Positions 29,113 through 37,367 of a DNA stretch of 63,992 nucleotides are shown piece by piece. The stretch lies in assembly GCF_000264375.1 (NCBI RefSeq), contig NZ_AJXW01000070.1:1-63992 (forward strand), in the 5' to 3' direction. The stretch's first letter is position 1; every line of letters begins with the position of its first letter. The notes under the pieces are model-generated. The model ran no database searches, had not been told where the DNA came from, and saw nothing but the letters and a program-made list of their open reading frames with translations. The DNA comes from Rhodanobacter thiooxydans LCS2. GTDB lineage: Bacteria > Pseudomonadota > Gammaproteobacteria > Xanthomonadales > Rhodanobacteraceae. Both the position numbers and the translations under genes were made by a program.

Positions 29113-29442
29113 ATGAGCGGCAAATTCACCGTGTTTACCGGCAAGAACGGCGAGACCTATTTCAACCTCAAGGCGGCCAACGGCGAAATCATCCTCAAGA
29201 GCGAGGGCTACAGGGACAAGGCCAGCGCGCACAACGGCATCGAGTCGGTACGCAAGAACGCGCCGGACGCGGCTCGCTACGAGAAGAAGACCTCGGTCAA
29301 CGGCAAGTTCCACTTCAACCTGAAGGCCGCCAACCATCAGGTCATCGGCAGCAGCGAGATGTACGAGAGCGAGCACTCGCGCGACGCCGGCATCGCTTCG
29401 GTCAGGGCGAACGCGCCGGACGCAAAGCTCATCGAGGGGTAA
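29113..29442 (+). CDS. YegP family protein with two DUF1508 repeats
   Basis: A 109-residue protein made of two tandem DUF1508 units: KFTVFTGKNGETYFNLKAAN with GEIILKSEGY (residues 4-50), and KFHFNLKAANHQVIGSSEMY (residues 55-105). YegP proteins are small, probably dimeric proteins of unknown role. The ATG at 29113 has an AAGGAG ribosome site. It is divergent from trpS, which carries a related but degenerate repeat pair, with 140 bases between the two starts. Confidence 0.9.
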   Translation: MSGKFTVFTGKNGETYFNLKAANGEIILKSEGYRDKASAHNGIESVRKNAPDAARYEKKTSVNGKFHFNLKAANHQVIGSSEMYESEHSRDAGIASVRANAPDAKLIEG

Positions 29443-29493
29443 GCGAACCCGCCAGCGCGCGCCGAACGGCCGCGCCGGCGTCGCCAGGCCGCC

Positions 29494-30408
29494 TCAGCGG
29501 ATCAGCGTGGACTTGCCGAACAGCGATTCGACCAGGTCCACTGCCAGCTTCGCGGTCTGGTTACGCTTGTCGAACGCCGGGTTCAGCTCGACGATGTCGA
29601 GCGACGCCATGCGGCCGGTGTCGGCGATCATCTCCATGCACAGCTGCGCCTCGCGGTAATTCGGGCCCCCGCGAACGGTGGTGCCCACGCCCGGCGCGAT
29701 GCTGGGGTCGAGGAAGTCGACGTCGAAGCTGACATGCAGGTGGGTGTTCTCGTCGACGCCCGCCAGCGCCTCTTCCATCACGCGCTTCATGCCGATCTCG
29801 TCGATGTGGCGCATGTCGTGCACGCGCATGTTCGCCTCGCGCACGAGCTGCTTCTCGCCCTCATCCACCGAGCGGATGCCGATGTAGCGGAACACCTCCG
29901 GCGAGGTCGCCGGCACGTTGCCGCCCAGATCGATGAGCCCGGCCGGGCCGATCCCGCACAGGCAGGCCACCGGCATGCCGTGGATGTTGCCGGAAGGGGT
30001 GGCCTGCGCGGTGTTGAAATCGGTATGCGCATCCAGCCACAGCACACGCAGGCGCTTGCCCTCGTCGTGGCAGTGGCGCGCCACCGCCGAGATCGAGCCG
30101 ATCGCCAGGCAGTGGTCGCCGCCGAGCATGATCGGCAGGCGACCGGCCTGCAGCTCCTGGTGAATGGCCGTATAGACGGCCGTATTCCAGGCCACCACCT
30201 CGTCCAGATGACGATAGCCGTACTCGGGCGGCAGCCACGGATTGAGCGGCCCCTGCAGGTTGCCGCGGTCCATCACCTTCAGCCCGCGCCGCCCCAGCTT
30301 CTCTGCCAGGTTGGCCACCCGCAGCGCCTCCGGCCCCATCGCCGCGCCGCGATGGCCGGCGCCGATGTCGGTCGGCACGCCGATCAATGAAACGGTCTGT
30401 TTGCCCAT
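29494..30408 (-). CDS. rocF: Arginase
   Basis: Hydrolyses arginine to ornithine and urea with a two-manganese site. The 304-residue sequence has all three ureohydrolase signatures: GGDHCLAIGS, DAHTDFNT and SFDVDFLDP, and the arginase-type SGNIHGMP loop. The N-terminal MGKQTVSLIGVPTDIGAGHRG is typical of arginase rather than agmatinase. No urea-cycle or urease gene is next to it. A structured sequence upstream (30476-30535) may form part of its mRNA leader. Confidence 0.94.
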   Translation of the reverse strand: MGKQTVSLIGVPTDIGAGHRGAAMGPEALRVANLAEKLGRRGLKVMDRGNLQGPLNPWLPPEYGYRHLDEVVAWNTAVYTAIHQELQAGRLPIMLGGDHCLAIGSISAVARHCHDEGKRLRVLWLDAHTDFNTAQATPSGNIHGMPVACLCGIGPAGLIDLGGNVPATSPEVFRYIGIRSVDEGEKQLVREANMRVHDMRHIDEIGMKRVMEEALAGVDENTHLHVSFDVDFLDPSIAPGVGTTVRGGPNYREAQLCMEMIADTGRMASLDIVELNPAFDKRNQTAKLAVDLVESLFGKSTLIR

Positions 30409-30475
30409 GATGCGTGGTTACCCGCCATGTGTCGCGGCGGCCGCACGGCCTGGGCCATCGCTCGCCGCCGAGGTC

Positions 30476-30535
30476 GGGACGGCCGCCGGCGAAGGGGACC
30501 ATCTGCCACTGTCCCGAACGAGTCACCGCCGTCCC
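30476..30535 (-). ncRNA. Possible structured leader of the arginase mRNA
   Basis: On the minus strand GGGACGGC (30528-30535) can pair with GCCGTCCC (30476-30483), enclosing a second hairpin GGGAC / GTCCC (30495-30499 with 30511-30515). It lies 68-127 bases upstream of the arginase ATG. It matches no riboswitch class that I recognise (guanidine and manganese types were considered), and GC-rich DNA forms stems easily, so this is weak. Confidence 0.25.
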
Positions 30536-30698
30536 TGTGAGAAGATGCCCGCGGCATGAAGCGCCGCGAACGAGCCGAAGTTTACCGGAACGCAAGCAGC
30601 GACGTTGGCGGATCGCCGCGCACGATCACGGCGGCCGCATTCACGACCAGTGCGTCAGCTCCTGCGAAACGGCGCGCCAGTCCGGCCGGCGCAGCCCG

Positions 30699-30899
30699 TC
30701 AGTTGCATTCCGTCTGGCGACTTCGCGCCAGTTCGTCCTCGCGACGCGAATGCGCCCCCGGATTCCATGACACCAGTTCCCTTGCACTCCGGGACGGTGA
30801 AATGGCAGGCCTGGTAGCCCGGACGACTTTCCCCAACAGCGTCCCTGCAAACAACAACACTCCACGCCAGAAGGCGGAATGCGTAATAAGCGTTTGCAT
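30699..30899 (-). CDS. Possible small membrane protein (uncertain)
   Basis: A 66-residue frame starting MQTLITHSAFWRGVLLFAGT, with one hydrophobic segment (residues 7-20) followed by a basic, low-complexity tail. A ribosome site AGGGTGA lies seven bases before the ATG. There is no recognised family and codon use is unlike neighbouring genes, so it may be spurious. Confidence 0.25.
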   Translation of the reverse strand: MQTLITHSAFWRGVLLFAGTLLGKVVRATRPAISPSRSARELVSWNPGAHSRREDELARSRQTECN

Positions 30900-31126
30900 G
30901 TCAATCACCCTGGACTGCCCCTGCGCAGCCACGGCGTCGATCCTAGCAAGCTTTTACGCCACGCGCATGTTCACACGCAGCAACCGCCAGTCACCGCCGG
31001 CAGCACATCGCGAGCAGAAGCGACGCCTCGCGCGCTGGCGATATCCTGCAACAGCCCCATCCGCCACGCCGTTGGCGGTACACGGCGCGACGGTAGCCGG
31101 TATGGCAACGCAACGGATCGGCGCCG

Positions 31127-31366
31127 TCAGGCCGCGGCGCGGCGCGGGCTGACACCGCCCGCATAGTGCGCCAGGGCGATGGTGAATTCCGAACAGGCCA
31201 GTTCGACACTGGCCACGCAGCCGGAGCTGGCGTGTTCCTCGCGAGCCAGCCCGCGCGCCAGCCGGATCGCGCGTGCGAAGGGCAGCTTGTCATACAGCAC
31301 TGCCTCCCCGCTGCAGATGCACCACATGCCGTGGCGGCTTTCCTTGATCGTCAGAACCATGCGCAT
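31127..31366 (-). CDS. Small hypothetical protein, DUF2188-like
   Basis: A 79-residue protein starting MRMVLTIKESRHGMWCICSG. The pattern of a short strand with a Gly-x-Trp, then FARAIRLARGLAREEHASSG (a helix rich in Ala and Arg), resembles DUF2188-type small proteins, although the match is loose. Three Cys are present. A GGGAG ribosome site precedes the ATG at 31366; a second ATG two codons later is equally possible. Function unknown. Confidence 0.55.
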   Translation of the reverse strand: MRMVLTIKESRHGMWCICSGEAVLYDKLPFARAIRLARGLAREEHASSGCVASVELACSEFTIALAHYAGGVSPRRAAA

Positions 31367-31567
31367 CGCCGCACTCCCAGGGCCAGCGGTGCCGGAGTCC
31401 CACCCGTGCGCCCCCTGGCCGATGGATGATCGGTGACTCCGGTATTTGCCCAGTCTGCATGGGGCGGCACGCCGTGTATGTCGGCGCACACCTACGACCG
31501 ATGTACGCACCCGGCCCCGCGAGGGGAAACTCGGCCGACGGCTGTTGCCGTTTGGTTGTGCCTTGGC

Positions 31568-31819
31568 TCAGCCCGCCTGGCAAAGGCTCTGTTGCTCGGG
31601 ATGCGGCACCCAGCCATAACGGGCGAGAATGACTGGCTCCGAATACTCGCCGCGGTCAACGTCCGCCGCCTGCGCATAAACCAGCACGCCGTCAAGTTGC
31701 CCGGCCAACATCTTGCCGCGCTTGCGCGCCAGCTGTTCCATGCCGTGAAGGATGGGTTTGTCCGCGACGATATCGCCGTCCACCTCGTGAAAGCCCTGCA
31801 CCACGTAAAGCGTACCCAT
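31568..31819 (-). CDS. Small hypothetical protein
   Basis: An 83-residue soluble protein starting MGTLYVVQGFHEVDGDIVAD, with a strand-helix-strand pattern and a basic helix (MEQLARKRGKMLAG). No family recognised. Composition is like real genes of the region, and a GAGGG ribosome site precedes the ATG. It is the same strand as the 79-residue protein 201 bases downstream; the two may be a pair. Confidence 0.55.
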   Translation of the reverse strand: MGTLYVVQGFHEVDGDIVADKPILHGMEQLARKRGKMLAGQLDGVLVYAQAADVDRGEYSEPVILARYGWVPHPEQQSLCQAG

Positions 31820-32001
31820 GATGTGCCCTCGCGCGTATCCCCCCGGCGATGCCGAGCGTGGACAGGCAAAAGTAGACAGACCGCGACGATCTCGTTAAGG
31901 CCGGCGTGAAGCGTTCAGCCTGGAGCACGCGGTGACGCGATCACCACGAGGCTGCCGGCACGGCAAAGGCCCACTCAAGTGGCATGCGGATGCTTGCGAA
32001 G

Positions 32002-32077
32002 TGGTGCCGGCAGCAGGAATCGAACCCGCGACCTACTGATTACAAATCAGTTGCTCTACCAACTGAGCTATGCCGGC
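32002..32077 (-). tRNA. tRNA-Thr, anticodon TGT
   Basis: The minus strand folds as a complete cloverleaf: acceptor GCCGGCA pairing with TGCCGGC, D-arm AGCTCAGTTGGTAGAGC, anticodon stem-loop CTGATTTGTAATCAG with anticodon TGT, T-arm GCGGGTTCGATTCCTGC, and an encoded 3' CCA. It reads threonine ACA codons. Confidence 0.97.
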
Positions 32078-32116
32078 GAGGCCGGGGGATTCTAGCAGGC
32101 CGCATCGCGGGGCGGT

Positions 32117-32806
32117 TCAGAAGCAGCCGGTGCCGTGCGCATCGACGCCGGTGGTACGCACGCGGCTACGCCAGTCGAGGTTGCCGCCGTCGGCGACCAC
32201 CAGGTCCAGCCAGTACTCGGGCACGCTCTCGCTGCGCTCGCTCATGCGCGCGGGGAAGCCGGCCGCGGTGACCTCGTCGCGGCGTTTGCGCGCATTGGCC
32301 GGGTCCTTGAACAGGCCCAGCGAGATGGTGTTGGGCTGGTCGCCGGCGCTGACCACGAAGTAGTCGTCGATGTTGCGTGCCGCCAGCTGGCGCGCCACCG
32401 CCAGCGCCTGCGCGCGGCTGCCGGCGGACGGCAGGTAGACCCACCAGCCACTGGTCTGGCTGGCCTGTTCCTGGCGTGAGCGCATGCGCACGGTCTGCGC
32501 GGACAGCGCCTGGCGCGCGCTGCGCAGATCCTGCGGAGTGGCGAACGGGCCGAGCGCAAGGCAGCTGTAGCTGAGATTGCGCGGCGGGGTCGCCGCGGCC
32601 GGGACGGCTGCCGTTGCCGCCGCCGGGATCGCCGCCGTTGCCGCGGCTGCCGGACCGGGAACCGGCAGTTCCGACAGCAGGCGCAGTTCCGTCACGCCAG
32701 GATCGCTGGGCATGCCGCCGCGGGCATACGGTTGCCCCAGCAGCAGCCAGGCGCCCACCGCGATATTCAGTGCAGTCAACAACACGAACAGCAGGCGCAG
32801 GAACAT
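32117..32806 (-). CDS. SPOR domain protein with N-terminal membrane anchor
   Basis: A 229-residue protein: one membrane helix at residues 3-24, a periplasmic Ala/Thr/Pro-rich linker with near repeats of AAATAAIP (residues 54-74), and a C-terminal SPOR-like domain at residues about 115-195 (GWWVYLPSAGSRAQALAVAR to ISLGLFKDPANARKRRDEV). SPOR domains bind denuded glycan strands at division sites. It lies 46 bases downstream of the coaX stop on the same strand, a gene order common in this bacterial group (birA-coaX-SPOR protein), so these are probably one operon. Confidence 0.85.
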   Translation of the reverse strand: MFLRLLFVLLTALNIAVGAWLLLGQPYARGGMPSDPGVTELRLLSELPVPGPAAAATAAIPAAATAAVPAAATPPRNLSYSCLALGPFATPQDLRSARQALSAQTVRMRSRQEQASQTSGWWVYLPSAGSRAQALAVARQLAARNIDDYFVVSAGDQPNTISLGLFKDPANARKRRDEVTAAGFPARMSERSESVPEYWLDLVVADGGNLDWRSRVRTTGVDAHGTGCF

Positions 32807-32852
32807 CGAACCCCCATCAAGCGGCAGCGGCCATCATTCTAGACGGACGGCG

Positions 32853-33596
32853 TCATGGCGCATCGGCCCACACGGCAAGGCCGCGCAGCACGCCGTCCGG
32901 ACCCAGCCGTGCCGGCAGCGACAGCAGCGGCAGCAGCGACGCGGCATCGCCGCCGCCGAGGATCAGCGTCGGCGTGTCGCCCAGCCGCGCCGCCGCATGC
33001 GTGGCGAAGCGCTCGACCAGCGCGGCCGTCGCGTGCCAGCAGCCCGAGGCCACCGCATCGGCGGTATTGTCGGCCAGATCCACGATCGCGCCCGGCCGCT
33101 CCGGTCGCACCTGTGCCGTGGCGCCCAGCAGCGACTGCTGCATCAGCAGCGGCCCCGGCGCGATCAGGCCACCCAGATGCTGGCCATCCGCCGCCAGCGC
33201 GTCCAGCGTGAGCGCGGTACCGACGCCGGCCAGCACGCACGGTGCGTGGCCGTCGGCATGTGCCGCCACCATCGCCAGGAACCGATCCACGCCGAGCCGC
33301 TGCGGCTCGGCGTAGGCGTTGCGCACACCGCAGGCCTGCGCCGGAGTGCGCAGCCAGGTCGGCGCGCAGACGAACAGCTGCTGCGTCACCGCGGCCACCC
33401 GGGTTTCGCGCGCGGCATCGACCACCGATGCCGCAAGCACCCGCGTCGGCCGCGGCAGACCGGCCCAGGCCGATGCCAGCGCGGCCATCGGGTCGGCTTC
33501 CAGCCAATCCACCGCGCCACGCGCCAGCCAGCCCTCCGGCGGCGCCTGCAGCGCCCACTTCAGCCGCGTGTTCCCGAGGTCGAGCAGCAGCCTCAT
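32853..33596 (-). CDS. coaX: Type III pantothenate kinase
   Basis: Phosphorylates pantothenate, the first step of coenzyme A synthesis. The 247-residue ASKHA-fold protein has the phosphate motif LLLDLGNTRLKWAL at the start, RLGVDRFLAMVAAH in the middle and the second phosphate motif GVGTALTLDAL, all typical of CoaX. The start ATG at 33596 overlaps the birA stop by four bases (ATGA), which fixes it. Confidence 0.94.
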   Translation of the reverse strand: MRLLLDLGNTRLKWALQAPPEGWLARGAVDWLEADPMAALASAWAGLPRPTRVLAASVVDAARETRVAAVTQQLFVCAPTWLRTPAQACGVRNAYAEPQRLGVDRFLAMVAAHADGHAPCVLAGVGTALTLDALAADGQHLGGLIAPGPLLMQQSLLGATAQVRPERPGAIVDLADNTADAVASGCWHATAALVERFATHAAARLGDTPTLILGGGDAASLLPLLSLPARLGPDGVLRGLAVWADAP

Positions 33597-34582
33597 GCGC
33601 GGCGTACCGTGACGTCCGCGCTGTCGATCCGGCGCACGCTGCCGTCGGCCATGCGCACCTGCAGCGCGCCGCGCCCGTCCACGCCGGCGCCCACGCCGTC
33701 GATCGCGCCCAGCGCGCCGCTCAGCTGCAGCGGCTGGCCGCGCAGCAGGTCGCGGCGCGCGTAGTCGGCGCTGAACGTGGCGAAGCCGTCGCGCTCGAAC
33801 TGCCGCAAGCCCTCGACCAGGGCGGCGATCAACGCCGCCGCCGCATGATTGCGATCCGGCGGCGTGCCGCCGGCGAGAGTCGCCAGGTCGCAGGCCGGCT
33901 GGCCCGCCTGTTCGCGCAGCGCCGGGGTCAGCCGCAGGTTGAGGCCGATGCCGATGACCGCCGCGCAGGGGCCCTGGTATTCGCCGCTCAGCTCGACCAG
34001 GATGCCGCCCAGCTTGCCGCCGGCGTGGCGCTCGCCTGCGACCAGCACGTCGTTCGGCCATTTCAGCCCGGCCCCGGCGATGCCCAGATGCTCCAGCGCA
34101 CGCAGCACGATCACGCCGACCGCCAGCGACAACCCCGTCAACGCGGCAAAACCGGATTCGAAACGCTTGAGGCAGGACAGGTAGAGATTCAGCCCGGGCG
34201 GCGACAGCCAGCTGCGCCCGCGCCGGCCGCGACCGGCCTGCTGGGTCTCGGCCAGCACGATGCTGAAGTCCTTCGCCGCGTGGCCGCGACGCTGCAGTTC
34301 GCTGGAGGTGGAATCGAGCTCCCAATGCACCTCCAGCGCTCCCAGCGAACGCGCCAGCGGTGCCGGCAGGGCGGCACGGATCTGCCCCGCATCCAGCATC
34401 TGCAGCGGCCACGGCAGCCGATAGCCGGCCGTGCCGCGTGCCTCGACCGGCACGCCGCGGGCGCGCAGGGCCTCGACCTGCTTCCAGATCGCCGCGCGGG
34501 TCACCCCGGCCTGTGCGGCAAGGCCGGCGCCGGACAACGGCTCGCCTTCGGCCAGCAGGGCCAGCAATTGCGCCGGCTGCAT
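33593..34582 (-). CDS. birA: Biotin-protein ligase / biotin operon repressor
   Basis: A 329-residue BirA with an N-terminal helix-turn-helix (GAGLAAQAGVTRAAIWKQVE, residues about 19-38) and a central ligase domain with the biotinyl-adenylate loop GRGRRGRSW and KWPNDVL, followed by a small C-terminal SH3-like domain. The presence of the DNA-binding domain suggests that it also represses biotin synthesis genes. The ATG at 34582 was chosen over a TTG at 34618; neither has a strong ribosome site. It is the first gene of the birA-coaX-SPOR unit. Confidence 0.93.
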   Translation of the reverse strand: MQPAQLLALLAEGEPLSGAGLAAQAGVTRAAIWKQVEALRARGVPVEARGTAGYRLPWPLQMLDAGQIRAALPAPLARSLGALEVHWELDSTSSELQRRGHAAKDFSIVLAETQQAGRGRRGRSWLSPPGLNLYLSCLKRFESGFAALTGLSLAVGVIVLRALEHLGIAGAGLKWPNDVLVAGERHAGGKLGGILVELSGEYQGPCAAVIGIGLNLRLTPALREQAGQPACDLATLAGGTPPDRNHAAAALIAALVEGLRQFERDGFATFSADYARRDLLRGQPLQLSGALGAIDGVGAGVDGRGALQVRMADGSVRRIDSADVTVRRA

Positions 34583-34770
34583 CAGTCGGCCCCGCCAGCG
34601 GCAGCGGGCGAGGGACAACGTGGCGGATGGTGGGGCAGCTCGGACATCGGCGGATTCTAGCCCGCCGACCGGCCCTGCGGCACCCGCGGGCAGCTCGGCA
34701 GCACTGGTACGGCCTCGGTGTTTCTGCGACGATCGGGATCTTCGCTTGAGGGTCAGGGAGTTCGATCGCC

Positions 34771-35100
34771 ATGCGTGCCACCCATTGGCTTATCGGTTGC
34801 GCCTTGTGCGTTGCGGGGCTGGGTGGTGCCGCGGCCACCAGCCTGGACGCCAGCCAGGACCTGGACAGCTCCTCGCACGCCACGCTCGACAACGCCAGCT
34901 CGCATGACGCCAGCAGCAGCAACAGCGGCGGCGACGTGCTGGGGCTCAACCGCGACTGCCCGCCGGCCGGCAGCAACGACAGTACCGGCAGCAGCTCCGG
35001 CAACGGCAGCACCCGTTCCGGCGGCGGCTCCTCCACGCCAACGCCGGCGCGCCGGCCGCACCTGGGCTGGCAATCGCTGCTGCCAGGCTCGATCCAGTAA
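34771..35100 (+). CDS. Secreted serine/glycine/asparagine-rich protein
   Basis: A 109-residue protein with a signal peptide (residues 1-23, MRATHWLIGCALCVAGLGGA). The mature part is low-complexity: Ser, Asn, Asp and Gly make up most of residues 25-90, with only one Cys-Pro pair (RDCPPAG), and the C-terminus is basic. A CAGGGAG ribosome site precedes the ATG. No family recognised. It lies 11 bases before mtfA and could be co-transcribed. Confidence 0.65.
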   Translation: MRATHWLIGCALCVAGLGGAAATSLDASQDLDSSSHATLDNASSHDASSSNSGGDVLGLNRDCPPAGSNDSTGSSSGNGSTRSGGGSSTPTPARRPHLGWQSLLPGSIQ

Positions 35101-35111
35101 CGCTCGGCGTC

Positions 35112-35906
35112 ATGCCGGGTCCATGGTGGCAATCGCTGCGGGCGCGTTTTGAGCCGGCGCCGATCGCCGATCCACTGTGGCGGCGCGCGCTGGCCGGCTG
35201 CCCGCTGGCGCGCCGGCTCGACCCCGAACGGCAGCTGCAGCTGCGTCAGCTGTCCGCCCTGTTCCTGGCGCGCAAGCACTTCCATGCCCTGGCCGGCGCC
35301 GTGCTGGATGACTACTGGCGCCTGCTGATCGCCATGCAGGCCTGTCTGCCGGCCTTGCGGCAAGGTGGCGCCAGCCTGCGCGGCTGGCGCGAGGTGCTGA
35401 TCTACCCCGGCGAGTTCAAGGTGCGCCGCAGCCACCACGACGACCGCACCGGAGTGGTCACCGAGGGCGACGAAATCCGCGTCGGCGAGGCGTGGGAACG
35501 TGGCCCGCTGGTGCTGTCGCTGGCCGACGTGCAGCTGGACCTGGAGCAGCCGTGGGACGGCTACAACGTGGTCGTGCACGAGATGGCGCACAAGCTGGAC
35601 ATGCTCGACGGCCCGCCCGATGGCGTGCCGCCGCTGGTGGACATCCCGCGGCGGCGCTGGATCGGGCAATTCCAGCAGGCCTACGACCGCCTGGCCGCCA
35701 TGCCGGCGGAGCACTGCAACAGCCCGATCGACCACTACGCCACCGAAAGCGCCGCCGAGTACTTCGCCGTGGTCAGCGAGATGCATTACTCGCAGCCGGA
35801 GCTGCTGCGCGAGGCCGAACCGGCGGTGGCCGAATTGCTGGAAATATTCTATGGCCGCTCGCCGGCCGAGGGCTGCGAGCCGGCTGGCTACTGCCGCGCG
35901 CGTTGA
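35112..35906 (+). CDS. mtfA: MtfA-like zinc metallopeptidase (M90)
   Basis: A 264-residue protein with the M90 pattern: HEMAHKLDMLDG (HExxH at residues 156-160) and the downstream Glu in TESAAEYFAVVSEMHY. It also has the substrate-side strand ILIYPGEFKV-like segment (LIYPGEFKV). E. coli MtfA is an aminopeptidase that binds the Mlc repressor and so affects sugar uptake; no Mlc or PTS gene is near, so only the peptidase assignment is secure. It converges with the phoQ gene. Confidence 0.88.
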   Translation: MPGPWWQSLRARFEPAPIADPLWRRALAGCPLARRLDPERQLQLRQLSALFLARKHFHALAGAVLDDYWRLLIAMQACLPALRQGGASLRGWREVLIYPGEFKVRRSHHDDRTGVVTEGDEIRVGEAWERGPLVLSLADVQLDLEQPWDGYNVVVHEMAHKLDMLDGPPDGVPPLVDIPRRRWIGQFQQAYDRLAAMPAEHCNSPIDHYATESAAEYFAVVSEMHYSQPELLREAEPAVAELLEIFYGRSPAEGCEPAGYCRAR

Positions 35907-35945
35907 ACGCCGCGACGGAGCATCCGCAACCGTTCCGCTGTCGCC

Positions 35946-37367
35946 TCAGCTCGCCGCCAGCTTCACGCTGAAGCGCGCGCCGCCGAGTTCCGGCGAACGG
36001 TCGACCACCAGCTCGCCCTGGTAGGCATGCACGATGTCCTGCACGATCGACAGGCCGATGCCGTGGCCCTGCACCCGCTCGTCGCCGCGCACGCCGCGCT
36101 GCAGCACCTTCTCGATCTGGTCCTCGGCGATGCCCGGGCCATCGTCCTCCACGCCCAGCCATAGGCCGGGCCGCTGGCGCCCGGGCTGCGGCAGCATCTT
36201 CACCACCAGCAGCACGCGGTGGCCGGCCCACTTGAACGCGTTCTCCAGCAGGTTGCCCATCAGCTCCAGCAGGTCGCCCTGCTCGCCGTAGAACACCGCG
36301 CCGTCCTCGATGTCGAATTCGCAGAGAACATTTTTGGCCGCGTAGACCTTCTCCAGGCCCTGCACCAGATCCTCGGCATGGCCGGCGATCGGCACCGCGC
36401 TGGCGAAGGTCTGCCGCCCGGAGGTGGCCGCGCGCGACAGCTGGTAGGCGACCAGCTCGTTCATCCGCCGCACCTGGTCGAGCACGCTGGCGCGGCGCGC
36501 CGCCTCGTCGCCCGCCGCTGGCGATTCCAGCTGCGAGCGGATCACCGCCAGCGGCGTCTTCAGGCTGTGCGCGAGGTCGGCCAGGGTGTGCCGGTAGCGC
36601 GTGCGCTGCTCGCGTTCGTTGGTGATGAAGGCGTTGATGCGCTCGGTCAGGCCGGTCAGCTCCAGCGGGTACTGGCTGTCCAGCTGCTCGCTGTCACCGC
36701 GCTCGACCCGGCTCATGTCGCTGGCCACCTTGCGCAGCGGAGTAAGGCTCCAGCGCAGCAGCAGCAACTGCAGCGCGATCAGCATCACGCCGAGGATCGA
36801 CAGCCAGATCACCAGGGTATGGCGGAACACCGCGTTCTCTCCCTCGAGCTGGTCCTCGGTCTGCGCCACCATCACGGTGAGCCGCACCGATTTTTTTTCC
36901 ACGGTGTCCAGCGCCACGCCGTAGCTGTAGTAGTAGAGCCGGCCCATGCGGGTGTCGACCGGCCCCACGAACTGGCTCTGGCCCGGTTCCAGCGGTTTCA
37001 GGAAGGTGAAGTCGCGGCCGATCGCCGAGGACGATTCCCAGTGGAAGCCATGGTCGCCCAGCGCCACCGCATACAGGCCCGAGCCCGGCCGCGAGAAGTT
37101 GGGGTTCGGCGAGGTTTCCGGCGGCAGCAGCCGGCCGTACCGGTTCACGTCGGTGCCGGTGATGTACGCGATGGTGAAATTCTCGAGCCGGTCGTGCAGC
37201 GTGCGCAGCGCGCGCGCCTTGTTGGTCTGAGTCAGGGTCAGCCCGACCAGACCGAGGAACCCGGCCAGCACGAAGGTAGTGGCGATCGCCGCGCGTGCCG
37301 CCAGCGACAGCGGGCGGCGCGGCGATCCACGCTCATTCGTCGTCGCCGTCGGTGCGCGGGATGGCAA
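35946..37367 (-). CDS. phoQ: PhoQ-type sensor histidine kinase
   Basis: A 473-residue membrane kinase. A first helix (about residues 28-48) and a second (IWLSILGVMLIALQLLLL) flank a periplasmic sensor domain of about 150 residues; a HAMP-like stretch follows, then the H-box LADLAHSLKTPLAVIRSQLE, the N-box MGNLLENAFKWAG, and the G-boxes (DDGPGIAED, GHGIGLSIV). The H-box matches PhoQ. No ATG or GTG lies in frame before the first helix; TTG at 37367, inside the end of phoP, is the best start, which is uncertain. With phoP and a PepSY protein it forms an operon. Confidence 0.85.
   Translation of the reverse strand: MPSRAPTATTNERGSPRRPLSLAARAAIATTFVLAGFLGLVGLTLTQTNKARALRTLHDRLENFTIAYITGTDVNRYGRLLPPETSPNPNFSRPGSGLYAVALGDHGFHWESSSAIGRDFTFLKPLEPGQSQFVGPVDTRMGRLYYYSYGVALDTVEKKSVRLTVMVAQTEDQLEGENAVFRHTLVIWLSILGVMLIALQLLLLRWSLTPLRKVASDMSRVERGDSEQLDSQYPLELTGLTERINAFITNEREQRTRYRHTLADLAHSLKTPLAVIRSQLESPAAGDEAARRASVLDQVRRMNELVAYQLSRAATSGRQTFASAVPIAGHAEDLVQGLEKVYAAKNVLCEFDIEDGAVFYGEQGDLLELMGNLLENAFKWAGHRVLLVVKMLPQPGRQRPGLWLGVEDDGPGIAEDQIEKVLQRGVRGDERVQGHGIGLSIVQDIVHAYQGELVVDRSPELGGARFSVKLAAS

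Larger units (their letters stand above)
30409..31126. other. Gene-poor region upstream of arginase
   Basis: These 718 bases hold no confidently coding frame. Reading frames here have atypical composition compared with neighbouring genes. The only notable parts are a possible structured leader at 30476-30535 and a short membrane-protein-like frame at 30699-30899. Base composition is somewhat lower in GC around 30820-30960. Confidence 0.5.

Noticed and set aside
30556..31152. 198-residue plus-strand frame upstream of the small genes
   Set aside because: No ribosome site, no domain, strongly biased composition (Arg, Ala, Ser), overlaps a small gene on the other strand.
32002..32077. tRNA-Thr as integration site of an island
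   Set aside because: No integrase or repeated tRNA 3' end was seen on either side, and flanking genes are ordinary chromosomal ones.
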